Assembly (NCBI RefSeq): GCF_003427025.1
Contig: NZ_QVAI01000008.1
Location: 1 to 64,000, forward strand
Source of the DNA: Jiangella endophytica
Lineage (GTDB): Bacteria; Actinomycetota; Actinomycetes; Jiangellales; Jiangellaceae
Reading direction: 5' to 3'
Length of the DNA: 64,000 nt
Shown: positions 42,495 to 50,925 of the stretch, one piece after another
Numbering within the stretch: position 1 is the stretch's first letter
Layout of the letters: every line of letters begins with the position of its first letter
The notes under the pieces: model-generated
What the model was told of the DNA's origin: nothing
Databases searched by the model: none
The model's input: the letters and a program-made list of their open reading frames with translations, nothing else
Program-made: the position numbers and the translations under genes

Positions 42495-43919
42495 GTGCCC
42501 GCGTTCATGGAGCCGTTCCGCATCAAGGCCGTCGAGCCGATCCCGTTTCCCAGCCTGCGGGAACGCCGCCACGCGCTCCACGAGGCCGGTTACAACCTGT
42601 TCCGGGTACCGGCCCGTGTCATCACCATCGACCTGCTGACCGACTCGGGGACGAGCGCGATGTCAGCGGCTCAATGGGCGGCGCTCATGGTGGGTGACGA
42701 GTCGTATGCCGGCGCCCGCTCGTACGAACGGTTCGAGGCGGTGGTACACGAGCTGACCGGCTATCCCGAGGTCATCCCGGCGCACCAGGGCCGGTCGGCC
42801 GAGCGGATCCTGCTCGGTCAGGTGCTGCGCCCGGGCGACCTCTCCGTCGCGAACACCCACTTCGACACGACGCGGGCCAGCGTCGAGGCGGCCGGTGCGG
42901 AGGCCGTCGATCTCCCGGACGCGCACGACGGGCCGGTCCCGTTCGGCGGCGACCTCTCCGTGCCCGCGCTGCGGGAGCTGCTCTCCGGCCCGGACGGCTC
43001 CCGGGTGCGGTGCGTGGTGCAGACGGTGACGAACAACGCCAGGGGCGGACAGCCGGTGTCGCTCGGCAACGTCGCCGCGGTCCGCGAGCTGTGCGACCGG
43101 CACGGCGTGACGCTGCTGCTGGACGCGTCACGGTTCGCGGAGAACGCCTACCTCATCACCGAGCGCGATCCCGTCCACGCCGGCCGGGCTCCCCGCGATG
43201 TCGCCCGAGAGGTGTTCGCGCTGGCCGACGGCTGCTGGGCCAGTCTGAAGAAGGACGGCGTGGCGAACATCGGCGGGCTGATCGCGCTGCGCGACGCCGA
43301 GCTGGCCCGCCGCTGCCGCGAACAGTTGATCGCCGTCGAGGGGTTCTCGACCTACGGCGGGCTGGCCGGCCGCGACCTCGACGCGTTGGCCCAGGGGCTC
43401 CAGGAGGTGACCGACCCGGACTACCTGCGCTACCGCGCGCAGACGGCGCGGTGGTTCGGCGAGCGGCTGACCGAGGCCGGGCTGCCGGTGCTGCAGCCCA
43501 CCGGCTGCCACGCCGTGTACGTCGACGCCGCGGTCCTGCTGCCCCACGTACCGCCGCACCGGCTCCCGGCGACGGCGCTGGCCAACGAGCTGTACCTGGC
43601 CGGGGCCGTGCGCGTCTCCGAACTGGGGACGCTGGTGTTCGGCCGGGCCGCCCCGGGCGGCGGCGACGACCTGCCGGCGCCGCGCGAGCTGGTCCGGTTC
43701 GCGCTGCCCCGGCGGGTCTACACCAAGAGCCACCTCGAGTACGTCGCCGAGACGGCGGCTACCGTGGTGGCGAAGGCGGCGGAGGTGCCTGGCTACCGGA
43801 TCGTCGAGCAGACCGGGCAGCTGCGGCACTTCACGGCAGTACTCGCGCCCGGCGAGCCTGCCGCGCCGCCCGCGCGGCCTGCTCCAGATCCGACGAGCCC
43901 ACGTCCAGGACCTGACTGA
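42495..43919 (+). CDS. tryptophanase / tyrosine phenol-lyase-like PLP enzyme
   Basis: The protein is 474 residues. It follows the beta-eliminating lyase family throughout: MEPFRIKAVEPIPF, IDLLTDSGTSAMSAAQWAAL, HQGRSAERILLGQVL, VTNNARGGQPVSLGN, LDASRFAENAYLI, the PLP lysine in SLKKDG (residue about 253), GFSTYGGLAGRDLDA, and LRHFTAVL. Such enzymes split tryptophan or tyrosine into indole or phenol plus pyruvate and ammonia; the substrate here is not decided. Family members normally end at RHFTA plus a few residues. This one runs on for about 20 Pro-rich residues that overlap the 3' end of the opposite-strand XRE gene by 89 bp. Confidence 0.85.
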   Translation: MPAFMEPFRIKAVEPIPFPSLRERRHALHEAGYNLFRVPARVITIDLLTDSGTSAMSAAQWAALMVGDESYAGARSYERFEAVVHELTGYPEVIPAHQGRSAERILLGQVLRPGDLSVANTHFDTTRASVEAAGAEAVDLPDAHDGPVPFGGDLSVPALRELLSGPDGSRVRCVVQTVTNNARGGQPVSLGNVAAVRELCDRHGVTLLLDASRFAENAYLITERDPVHAGRAPRDVAREVFALADGCWASLKKDGVANIGGLIALRDAELARRCREQLIAVEGFSTYGGLAGRDLDALAQGLQEVTDPDYLRYRAQTARWFGERLTEAGLPVLQPTGCHAVYVDAAVLLPHVPPHRLPATALANELYLAGAVRVSELGTLVFGRAAPGGGDDLPAPRELVRFALPRRVYTKSHLEYVAETAATVVAKAAEVPGYRIVEQTGQLRHFTAVLAPGEPAAPPARPAPDPTSPRPGPD

Positions 43920-44124
43920 TCCACTGCCGCCAGTACGGGCCGGGGATGCGTTTGCCCCGCTCCCAGCGGGCGACCTCGTCGCGAGTGAGCGAGCCGTTGC
44001 CGGAGATGCGGGCGAGCTCGTCGGCGATGCCGTACTGGCTGTAGCCGAGCCGGCTGCGGGCCTGGCGGATCACCGAGCCGACGGGTTCGGCGGGGGGTGT
44101 CACGCCTGCGGCGCGGACGATCAT
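43831..44124 (-). CDS. small XRE-family regulator related to the MNT-HEPN fusion
   Basis: The protein is 97 residues from the ATG at 44124. The helix-turn-helix (VIRQARSRLGYSQYGIADEL, then EVARWERGKRIPGPYWRQWI) matches the N-terminus of the 486-residue fusion at 39130 (MIRTARQRLRMSQYTLAHRL, RVARWERGRQVPRREWRQWL) position by position. It is a free-standing version of that domain. An upstream box is shared by both genes. It is divergent from the radical SAM gene and overlaps the lyase gene's 3' end in antisense. Confidence 0.82.
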   Translation of the reverse strand: MIVRAAGVTPPAEPVGSVIRQARSRLGYSQYGIADELARISGNGSLTRDEVARWERGKRIPGPYWRQWISQVLDVGSSDLEQAARAARQARRARVLP

Positions 44125-44175
44125 CTTCACACACCGAGCGTGATCAATTCTGAGCGATCGCACCAGGACAGAACA

Positions 44176-44200
44176 CGAAGAATCCTGTCCAGTTTGCGAA
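44176..44200 (-). promoter_or_regulatory. 25-nt box shared with the fusion gene at 39130
   Basis: Read on the minus strand it is TTCGCAAA, C, TGGACAG, GA, TTC, T, TCG. It lies in the divergent region between the XRE gene and the radical SAM gene, so a bound regulator could affect both. Confidence 0.7.
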
Positions 44201-44310
44201 AAAGCCCAGGTCAGAGCGGCGTCTCAGGAACGGTTCAAAATCGGCCCCCTCCCCTAGGCCGGACCGAGCTGTCAAGCTGGATGATCGACTCCATCCCCGG
44301 GGAGGCGTAC

Positions 44311-45969
44311 GTGAACCGCCCGCTCGTGGCGCTGGTGAACCCGAACCTGGTGCACCCGCCCATCACTCCATATGCGCTCGACATCCTCACCACGTCGCTG
44401 GAGGCCGCCGGCTTCGAGGTGGACGTGGTCGACCTGACGCTGGTCCGCGACCGCTGGCGGCACACCGTCGCGACCTACTTCGGCGAGCGCCGGCCGGTGC
44501 TGGTCGGCATGACGTTCCGGAACACGGACACGATCTACCCGCAGGAACAGCGGGTGTTCCTCGACTCGCACCGCGACATCGTGCGCGAGGTCCAGCGGTC
44601 GACGACGGCGCCGATCGTGGGGGGCGGGGTGGGGTTCTCGTCGATGCCGTTCGCGCTGGTCGACTGGTTCGGCATCGACTACGGCGTCAAGGGGCCGGGT
44701 GAGGTGACGCTGGTCGAGCTGGCCACGATGCTGGCCAACGGCGACTCACCGGCGAAGGTGCCGGGCCTGATCATCAACCTCGGCCGGGGCGACGTCCGGC
44801 AGATCCCGCACCGCACGCCGCTGCTGGCGGAGGGCCGCGTCGACCTGGTGAACCGGGCCACGCCGTACACCCGCCGCTCCGGCGTGCCCAACAAGGTCGA
44901 CAACCTCGCCTACTACCACCGTGGCGGGCTGGGCAACATCCTGACGAAGAACGGCTGCACGTTCGCCTGCGCGCACTGCGTCGAGCCGGACGCCAAGGGC
45001 AACCGGTTCGCCCGCCGCTCCGAGACCGCCGTCGTCGACGAGATGGAGTTGCTGACGGCGCAGGGCGTGCACGACCTGCACACCACGGACAGCGAGTTCA
45101 ACCTCAACATCGCGCACAGCAAGGCGGTGCTGCGCGAGATCGTCCGGCGCAAGCGGACCGACCGCTCCTCGCCGTTGCACGACCTGCGGCTGTGGGTCTA
45201 CGTGCAGCCGGCCCCGTTCGACGAGGAGTACGCGGCGCTGCTGGCCGAGGCCGGCTGCGCGGGCATCAACGTCGCGCCGGACCACGTCCGCGACGACGTC
45301 CTGGACGGCTGGAAGGTGACCGGCCGCGGCACCCGGTTCTACCGTTACGCCGACGTGCGGCGGCTGTGCGAGCTGGCGACGCAGTACGGCATGCTGACGA
45401 TGGTCGAGGCGCTGCTCGGCATGCCCGGTGAGACGGCCGAGACCATGCACGACTGCGTCGACGGCCTGCTCGCGCTGGACGCGACGGTGGTCGGCTTCAC
45501 GCTCGGCCTGCGCGCGTTCCCGTACTCCCCGCTGGGCCGCGACCTCGCCGCCCGCAGCGGCGGCACCCGCGCCGTCCCCGGCCTGCAGTCCAACACGGCG
45601 ACGGCGCCGATCCTGCTGTCGACACTGGACCAGTGCCACAGCCGGGTGGAGTACGAGAGGCAGTTCATGTTCGACCCGATGGGCGGGTTCCGCCCGGTCT
45701 ACTACTTCTCCCCCGCACTGCCCGAGGGGGCGCGGAGCACGCACCCGGGCGACCGCTGGCTGACCAGCCTCGAGCTGCTGTGGGAGTGGGTGCCGCTGCA
45801 CGACCGCCCACGGGTCATGCTGCCGACCGCGCCGGGACTGACGCCGGAGGACAACAACTACGCGGACAACCCGTTCCTGCTACGGCTCACCGAACTGGGC
45901 TACAAGGGCGCCTTCTGGTCCCACTGGCCGCTGCGCGCCGAGATCATGGGCGGCACCGTCCCGGCCTGA
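44311..45969 (+). CDS. cobalamin-binding-type radical SAM enzyme, TsrM-like candidate
   Basis: The protein is 552 residues from the GTG at 44311, five bases after GGGGAGG. Residues 1-150 have the B12-binding Rossmann pattern (LVNPNLVHPPITPYALDILT, APIVGGGVGFSSMPF) without the DxHxxG histidine motif. The cluster cysteines are in NGCTFACAHCVEPD (Cys216, 220, 223), a CxxxCxxC motif. The layout is class B radical SAM, often methyltransferases. The cobalamin domain together with a neighbouring tryptophanase-like gene suggests the tryptophan 2-C-methyltransferase (TsrM) group, but I cannot confirm this by alignment. The C-terminal part ends LGYKGAFWSHWPLRAEIMGG. Confidence 0.75.
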   Translation: MNRPLVALVNPNLVHPPITPYALDILTTSLEAAGFEVDVVDLTLVRDRWRHTVATYFGERRPVLVGMTFRNTDTIYPQEQRVFLDSHRDIVREVQRSTTAPIVGGGVGFSSMPFALVDWFGIDYGVKGPGEVTLVELATMLANGDSPAKVPGLIINLGRGDVRQIPHRTPLLAEGRVDLVNRATPYTRRSGVPNKVDNLAYYHRGGLGNILTKNGCTFACAHCVEPDAKGNRFARRSETAVVDEMELLTAQGVHDLHTTDSEFNLNIAHSKAVLREIVRRKRTDRSSPLHDLRLWVYVQPAPFDEEYAALLAEAGCAGINVAPDHVRDDVLDGWKVTGRGTRFYRYADVRRLCELATQYGMLTMVEALLGMPGETAETMHDCVDGLLALDATVVGFTLGLRAFPYSPLGRDLAARSGGTRAVPGLQSNTATAPILLSTLDQCHSRVEYERQFMFDPMGGFRPVYYFSPALPEGARSTHPGDRWLTSLELLWEWVPLHDRPRVMLPTAPGLTPEDNNYADNPFLLRLTELGYKGAFWSHWPLRAEIMGGTVPA

Positions 45970-46002
45970 GGTCCAGACCGGGGCGGCACCGCCGCAGGAA
46001 GT

Positions 46003-46206
46003 TCAGATGGTGCGGACGTTCTCCGCCTGCGGGCCCTTCTGGCCCTGGGTGATGTCGAACTCGACCCGGGCGTTGTCCTCGAGCGTGCGGAAGCCGCTGG
46101 AAGCGATCGCGCTGTAGTGCACGAAGACGTCCGCGCCGCCACCGTCCTGCTCGATGAAGCCGAAGCCCTTCTCACCGTTGAACCACTTAACAGTGCCCTG
46201 CGCCAT
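46003..46206 (-). CDS. cspA: cold-shock protein
   Basis: The protein is 67 residues, a single OB-fold. The RNA-binding motifs are [11 protein letters not shown] (RNP1) and DVFVHYSAI (RNP2), and it begins [17 protein letters not shown]. It binds single-stranded RNA as a chaperone. The gene is convergent with the radical SAM gene, with only 33 bp between. The symbol is used for the family in general. Confidence 0.97.
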   Translation of the reverse strand: MAQGTVKWFNGEKGFGFIEQDGGGADVFVHYSAIASSGFRTLEDNARVEFDITQGQKGPQAENVRTI

Positions 46207-46274
46207 GCTGTGTTGCTCCTCTTCGTGGGTTGGTCTGCAACCGCCGCAGACCCTAGCATGCGGGCTGACCGGCT

Positions 46275-47228
46275 CTATTGCTGCCGCTCCCGGGCGCGTC
46301 GCTTGCCCTCGTGCATCGCGGCCACCCGCGCGACGGGAATGGTGTGCCCTTCGTCGACGAGATCGGCGGGCAACCGCTGCGGCCGCGGCATGGCCGCGGC
46401 CCAGGGATCGCCGTCGCCGAGCAGGTCCGGCGCGGTGCGCACGGTGAAGTCGAGCGGGGTGACGTCGTCGAGGGCATCCCAGGCGACCGGGAACGACACC
46501 GGCAGGCCGGGCCGCAACCGCGGGCTGTATGCGGCGACGACGGTCGCGCCGCCCGCGCGGGTGGAGTCGAGGAACACCTTCCCGCCGCGGTCGTCCTTGA
46601 TGTAGGCGGTGGTGGCCAGCGCGGGGTCGAGCCGCTCGGCGCGGGCGGCCAGCGCCCGGGTGGCGGCGGCGACGTCCTCGTGCGAGTGCGGTTCCAGCGG
46701 CACGAAGATGTGCACGCCCTTCGAACCGCTGGTCTTCACCGCGCCGGCCAGGCCGTCGTTCTCCAGCGCCCGGCGGACGAGGTGGGCGGCGGCCGCGGCG
46801 ACGGCGAACGGCTCGCCCTCGGGCGGGTCGATGTCCATGATGAGGTGCGTCGGGACGTCCCACCGCTCGGCCAGCACCAGCGTCGGGTGGTACTCGACGG
46901 CCCGCTGGTTGGCGAACCACAGCAGCGTGCGGCGGTCGTTGCACAGCGCGTACGACACCTCGCGCTTGGACGCCTGCGCCCAGAGCTGGACGGTCGGGAT
47001 CCAGGACGGCGCGTACTTGGGCACGTTCTTCTGCATGAAGCCGGGCTGGCCGGGCCGGACCCGGACCACCGACAGCGGCCTGCCGGCGAGGCCGGGCAGC
47101 AGCCGCTCGTGCACGGCGTCGAGGTAGTCGACGAGGTCGCGCTTGGTGGCGTCGCCGTCGTCGGACAGCGGCTGGTCGAGGTTGGTCAGCGCGACGCCGT
47201 CGCGTTCCTCGTCGGCCGCAGCGCTCAC
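46275..47228 (-). CDS. LigD-type polymerase/primase domain protein (NHEJ)
   Basis: The protein is 317 residues, starting at a GTG seven bases after GGGAGG. Catalytic acids are in [10 protein letters not shown], and a nucleotide-binding loop is [13 protein letters not shown]. Other family marks are [14 protein letters not shown] and [20 protein letters not shown]. It is the stand-alone polymerase domain of the bacterial non-homologous end-joining ligase LigD, which fills or extends broken ends. No ligase or Ku gene is in the window. Confidence 0.92.
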   Translation of the reverse strand: MSAAADEERDGVALTNLDQPLSDDGDATKRDLVDYLDAVHERLLPGLAGRPLSVVRVRPGQPGFMQKNVPKYAPSWIPTVQLWAQASKREVSYALCNDRRTLLWFANQRAVEYHPTLVLAERWDVPTHLIMDIDPPEGEPFAVAAAAAHLVRRALENDGLAGAVKTSGSKGVHIFVPLEPHSHEDVAAATRALAARAERLDPALATTAYIKDDRGGKVFLDSTRAGGATVVAAYSPRLRPGLPVSFPVAWDALDDVTPLDFTVRTAPDLLGDGDPWAAAMPRPQRLPADLVDEGHTIPVARVAAMHEGKRRARERQQ

Positions 47229-47277
47229 TGTTGCCTCCCTGACGCCATGTGCCGGGCCGCAGTTTGACGCCCCCACC

Positions 47278-48192
47278 CTACGGGCTCGCGGGCGACCCGG
47301 TCAGCAACCGCAGCCCCCATGTCAGCGTCCACGTCTCGTCGGGCAGCAGCCAGCGCAGCGCCTCACCGGTGCGCAGCGCGTTGGGCGGCGCGGTCATCGG
47401 CTCGACGGCGACCGCGTCGGCCGGGCCGTCGGCACCCGGGAAGTAGTCGGTGACCCACAGCTGGACGTAGCCGAACGCGGGCTCCTGCCACAGTTCGACG
47501 GTGCGGCCGTCGGGCGCCCGCAGGGACGTCGTGACGACGCCGCCGCTGACCGCAAGGTCGGTGAAACAGGCGTGCGCGGTGCCCTCGCCGGCCCGGACGC
47601 CGCCCCGCAGGTCGTGACCGGTGCCGGTGACGTCGAACGTGCCGGTGGGGATGTTCCGCTCGTCCAGGTGGAACGCGCGGCCGGCCGGCACGGTGAGCGT
47701 GAGGTCGCGGGCCGGGACGTCGCCGATGCGCAGGTACGGGTGCACGCCGAGCGCGACCGGCGCGGGGCCGGTGCCGGCGTTGCGGACGCGGTGCCGGACG
47801 GTGACGCCGTCGGGCGTGAGCTCGTACTCCACCGACGTGTCCAGCGCGAACGGGTAGCCCGCCTGCGGCGAGACCGGGGCGGCCAGCGTGACGGAGGCGG
47901 ATCCGCCGCCGGCGTGGGCGTAGCGGGTGGTCTGCAGCAGGCCGTGGACGGCGTGCCCCGCGGCCTCGGTGATGTTCAGCTGCTGCTCGACCCCGCCGTA
48001 CGTCCAGCGGCCGCCGTCGACCCGGTTGGGCCAGGGCACGAGGACGGCGCCGGCGGCCAGCGGCGGCGGGCCGAACGCGGTGTGCGGCTCGATCAGCTCG
48101 GTGCCGGCGACGGTCAGTGAGCGCAGCGCGGCGGCGTACTCGGACACGACCGCGCGGGTGTCGCCGAGCTGGATCGCATGGGTGCTTGCCAC
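47278..48192 (-). CDS. aldose 1-epimerase-like protein
   Basis: The protein is 304 residues with a galactose mutarotase fold: LVPWPNRVDGGRWTYGG, the His in GHAVHGLLQTTRYAH, and the second His in ALGVHPYLRI. The acidic residue near the end is in AVAVEPMTAPPNAL. It interconverts alpha and beta sugar anomers in the cytoplasm. It is divergent from the amidohydrolase gene and fits the neighbouring sugar-catabolic group. Confidence 0.92.
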   Translation of the reverse strand: MASTHAIQLGDTRAVVSEYAAALRSLTVAGTELIEPHTAFGPPPLAAGAVLVPWPNRVDGGRWTYGGVEQQLNITEAAGHAVHGLLQTTRYAHAGGGSASVTLAAPVSPQAGYPFALDTSVEYELTPDGVTVRHRVRNAGTGPAPVALGVHPYLRIGDVPARDLTLTVPAGRAFHLDERNIPTGTFDVTGTGHDLRGGVRAGEGTAHACFTDLAVSGGVVTTSLRAPDGRTVELWQEPAFGYVQLWVTDYFPGADGPADAVAVEPMTAPPNALRTGEALRWLLPDETWTLTWGLRLLTGSPASP

Positions 48193-48290
48193 GGGCTCTC
48201 CTCGCGCGGGTGACGGTGCTGGCCGCGGTCACTGTAGCCGGGGCGCCCGGTAGCCTGCCCGCGACGCCATCGCCGCGACGGAGGAGCCGC

Positions 48291-49121
48291 ATGCCGCTGA
48301 TCGACGCGCACCAGCACTTCTGGGACCCGGCCGCGGTCGCCTATCCGTGGATGGACCCGGCCGACACCGTCGTCCACCGGCGCTACGGCCCGGAGCACCT
48401 GACGCCGCACCTGCGGCGGCACGGCATCGACGGGACGGTGCTGGTGCAGTCGGCGGACGGCGACGAGGACACCGACGCGATGTTCGCCGTGGCCGCGGAC
48501 TTCCCGGCGGTCCTCGGCGTCGTCGGGTACGTGCCGCTGGAGGACCCGGCGCGGGCCGCCGACCGGCTGGCGGAACTGACGGCGCGGCCCGGCTTCGTGG
48601 GCATCCGCAACCTCATCCACGACCGGCCCGACCCGGACTGGCTGCTGCGGCCGGCCGTCGTCGACGGGCTGCGGCTGCTGGAGCGGGCGGACGTGCCGTT
48701 CGACCTGGTCGCGGCACTCCCCCGGCATCTGGAGGTGCTGCTGGAGCTGAGCGAGCGGCTGCCGGAGCTGCGCGTCGTCGTCGACCACCTGGGCGCGCCG
48801 CCGTTCGACGGCGACGCCGCGCCGTGGCGCGAGCTGCTGGGCGCGGTCGCCGCGAACCCGCGCGTGCACGCGAAGGTGTCCGGCCTGTACCCCGCGCCGG
48901 GCACCGATCTGCGGCCGTGGGTCGACACCGCGCTCGACGCCTTCGGGCCGGAGCGGCTGATGCTGGGCAGCGACTGGCCGATCGCCGAGCGGGCCGGCGG
49001 GTTCGACCCGGTGTGGTCCGCGCTGGTCGAGGTGGTCGACGGGTACGGGCCGGAGGTCGCGGAGCAGCTGCGGTCGGCGACGGCGCAACGGTTCTACCGG
49101 CTCACCGGGGGTGCACGATGA
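48291..49121 (+). CDS. amidohydrolase-family lactonase (rhamnono/fucono-lactonase-like)
   Basis: The protein is 276 residues of the amidohydrolase_2 type. Metal-site motifs are LIDAHQHFWDP at the start, VDHLGAPP in the middle and MLGSDWPIAE near the end. Close relatives open sugar lactones such as L-fucono- or L-rhamnonolactone. It is the first of three overlapping genes; its stop overlaps the ThuA start (ATGA). Confidence 0.9.
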   Translation: MPLIDAHQHFWDPAAVAYPWMDPADTVVHRRYGPEHLTPHLRRHGIDGTVLVQSADGDEDTDAMFAVAADFPAVLGVVGYVPLEDPARAADRLAELTARPGFVGIRNLIHDRPDPDWLLRPAVVDGLRLLERADVPFDLVAALPRHLEVLLELSERLPELRVVVDHLGAPPFDGDAAPWRELLGAVAANPRVHAKVSGLYPAPGTDLRPWVDTALDAFGPERLMLGSDWPIAERAGGFDPVWSALVEVVDGYGPEVAEQLRSATAQRFYRLTGGAR

Positions 49122-49810
49122 GGAACGCGCTGGTCGTCCGTGGCGGCTGGTCCGGCCACGCGCCGGTCGAGTCGACCGGCCTGTTCCTCCCGTTCCTGCG
49201 CGACGCCGGGTTCGAGGTGCGGGTCTCGGAGTCGCTGGACGTCTACGCCGACGCCGACGCGATGGCCGGCACCGATCTGGTCGTGCAGTGCTGGACCATG
49301 GGCGAGATCGGCGCCGACGAGCTGGCCGGACTGACGGCGGCGGTGCGGGCCGGCACCGGGTTCGCCGGCTGGCACGGCGGCATCGTCGACGCGTTCCGGT
49401 CCGGTTCGGACTACCTGCACCTGGTCGGCGGCCAGTTCGCGACCCACCCGAGCCGGCCGGCGGACGAGTGCGTGGCCGGCGCCCAGGAGAACAACTACCT
49501 GCGGCATCGCATCGAGATCGTGCCGGAGCGGGCCGATCACCCGATCGTCGACGGCCTCGCGGACTTCGAGCTGGAGACCGAGCAGTACTGGGTGCTCACC
49601 GACGGCTACAGCGACGTGCTCGCGACCACCACCCACCCGGCCCGGCCGGACCAGCCTTGGCACCGGCCGGTGACCTGCCCGGCGGTCTGGACCCGCGAGT
49701 GGGGCGCCGGCCGGGTGTTCGTCGCGACGCCCGGCCACCAGCCGGACGTCCTGGCCGACCCGAACGTGCGGACCATCGTCGAGAGGGGCCTGTTGTGGGC
49801 GGCGCGGTGA
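49118..49810 (+). CDS. ThuA-domain protein
   Basis: The protein is 230 residues with a glutamine amidotransferase-like fold. Marks are LVVRGGWSGHAPVESTGLFL, TGFAGWHGGIVDAFR, and the His-rich NNYLRHRIEIVPERADHPIV, DGLADFELETEQYW. ThuA proteins are linked to trehalose or other disaccharide use and often partner a Gfo/Idh/MocA dehydrogenase, as here. The biochemical step is not established for most members. Confidence 0.88.
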   Translation: MRNALVVRGGWSGHAPVESTGLFLPFLRDAGFEVRVSESLDVYADADAMAGTDLVVQCWTMGEIGADELAGLTAAVRAGTGFAGWHGGIVDAFRSGSDYLHLVGGQFATHPSRPADECVAGAQENNYLRHRIEIVPERADHPIVDGLADFELETEQYWVLTDGYSDVLATTTHPARPDQPWHRPVTCPAVWTREWGAGRVFVATPGHQPDVLADPNVRTIVERGLLWAAR

Positions 49811-50916
49811 GCGGGGTCGGGATCGTCGGAACCGGGGCGATCTCCGGGCAGTACCTCGAGACGCTGGGCAAGCTGGGCACGGTGCGGGTGGCCGCGGTGG
49901 CCGACCTGGACGACGACCGCGCGCGGGCCGCGGTGGCCGGCCTCGACGGCGTCGCGGCGCTCTCCGTCGACGCGCTGCTCGAGGACCCCGCCGTCGACGT
50001 CGTCCTCAACCTGACGCCGCCGGCCGGACACGCACCCATCGCGCTGGCCGCCGTCGACGCCGGGAAGTCGGTCTACACCGAGAAGCCGCTGGCCGCGACG
50101 GTCGCCGACGGGCGGCGCGTGCTCGCGGCCGGCGAGGCCACCGGGGTGCGGGTCGGCGGCGCGCCGGACACCGTCCTGGGTACCGGCGTGCAGACGGCGC
50201 GGCACGCGATCGACGCGGGGCTGATCGGCACTCCGACGGCGGCGACCGCGACGTTCCTCTGCCCCGGCCACGAGCGCTGGCACCCCAACCCGGACTTCTA
50301 CTACACCGCCGGCGGCGGGCCGTTGCTGGACATGGGCCCGTACTACGTGACGGCGCTGGTCACGCTGCTCGGCCCGGTGACGTCGGTGCTGGGCGCCGGG
50401 AGCACGGCGCGGCCGTCGCGGACGATCGGCAGCGGACCGCGGGCCGGCGAGGTCATCCCGGTCGAGGTGCTGACACACGTCACGGGCGTGCTCACCCACG
50501 CGTCCGGCGCGCTGTCGACCGTCACCATGAGCTTCGACGCCGTCGCCACGCGGGCCGAGCCGATCGAGGTGCACGGGCCGGAGGGGTCGCTCGTCGTACC
50601 CGACCCGAACCGCTTCGACGGCGACGTGCGGCTGCGGCGCCTGGGCGGCGACGGCTGGGAACCGCTGCCGGTGTCGGCCGGCTACCGCGTCGGCGGCCGC
50701 GGGCTGGGCGTCGCGGAGCTGATGACGGCGCCGTCGGCGGGCGAGGCGCGGGCGTCCGGAACGCTGGCGCTGCACGTGCTCGACGTCATGGAGTCGGTGC
50801 TGCGCTCGGCGGCCGCGGGCGGCGGCAGCGTCGCCGTCGAGGCGCAGGCGGGGCGGCCGTCGGCGGTCCCGCTGGCCGACGAGCCGGGCCGCGATCCGTC
50901 GTCCCTGCTCGGGTAG
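49795..50916 (+). CDS. Gfo/Idh/MocA-family dehydrogenase
   Basis: The protein is 373 residues. The NAD-binding motif is VGIVGTGAISGQYLETL, the catalytic Lys is in SVYTEKPLAAT, and the C-terminal sheet includes GGPLLDMGPYYVTAL. I chose the GTG at 49795 since GAGAGGGG lies six bases before it. It overlaps the ThuA gene by 16 bp; a GTG at 49807 is also possible. It should oxidise a sugar or sugar alcohol, completing a small catabolic operon with the lactonase and ThuA genes. Confidence 0.9.
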   Translation: MGGAVSGVGIVGTGAISGQYLETLGKLGTVRVAAVADLDDDRARAAVAGLDGVAALSVDALLEDPAVDVVLNLTPPAGHAPIALAAVDAGKSVYTEKPLAATVADGRRVLAAGEATGVRVGGAPDTVLGTGVQTARHAIDAGLIGTPTAATATFLCPGHERWHPNPDFYYTAGGGPLLDMGPYYVTALVTLLGPVTSVLGAGSTARPSRTIGSGPRAGEVIPVEVLTHVTGVLTHASGALSTVTMSFDAVATRAEPIEVHGPEGSLVVPDPNRFDGDVRLRRLGGDGWEPLPVSAGYRVGGRGLGVAELMTAPSAGEARASGTLALHVLDVMESVLRSAAAGGGSVAVEAQAGRPSAVPLADEPGRDPSSLLG

Positions 50917-50925
50917 CGTGCGGTC

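Noticed and set aside
44125-44310. Cobalamin riboswitch upstream of the cobalamin-type radical SAM gene
   Set aside because: The leader is under 190 bp and I cannot find a B12-box-like GCCACTG or the required multi-helix core.
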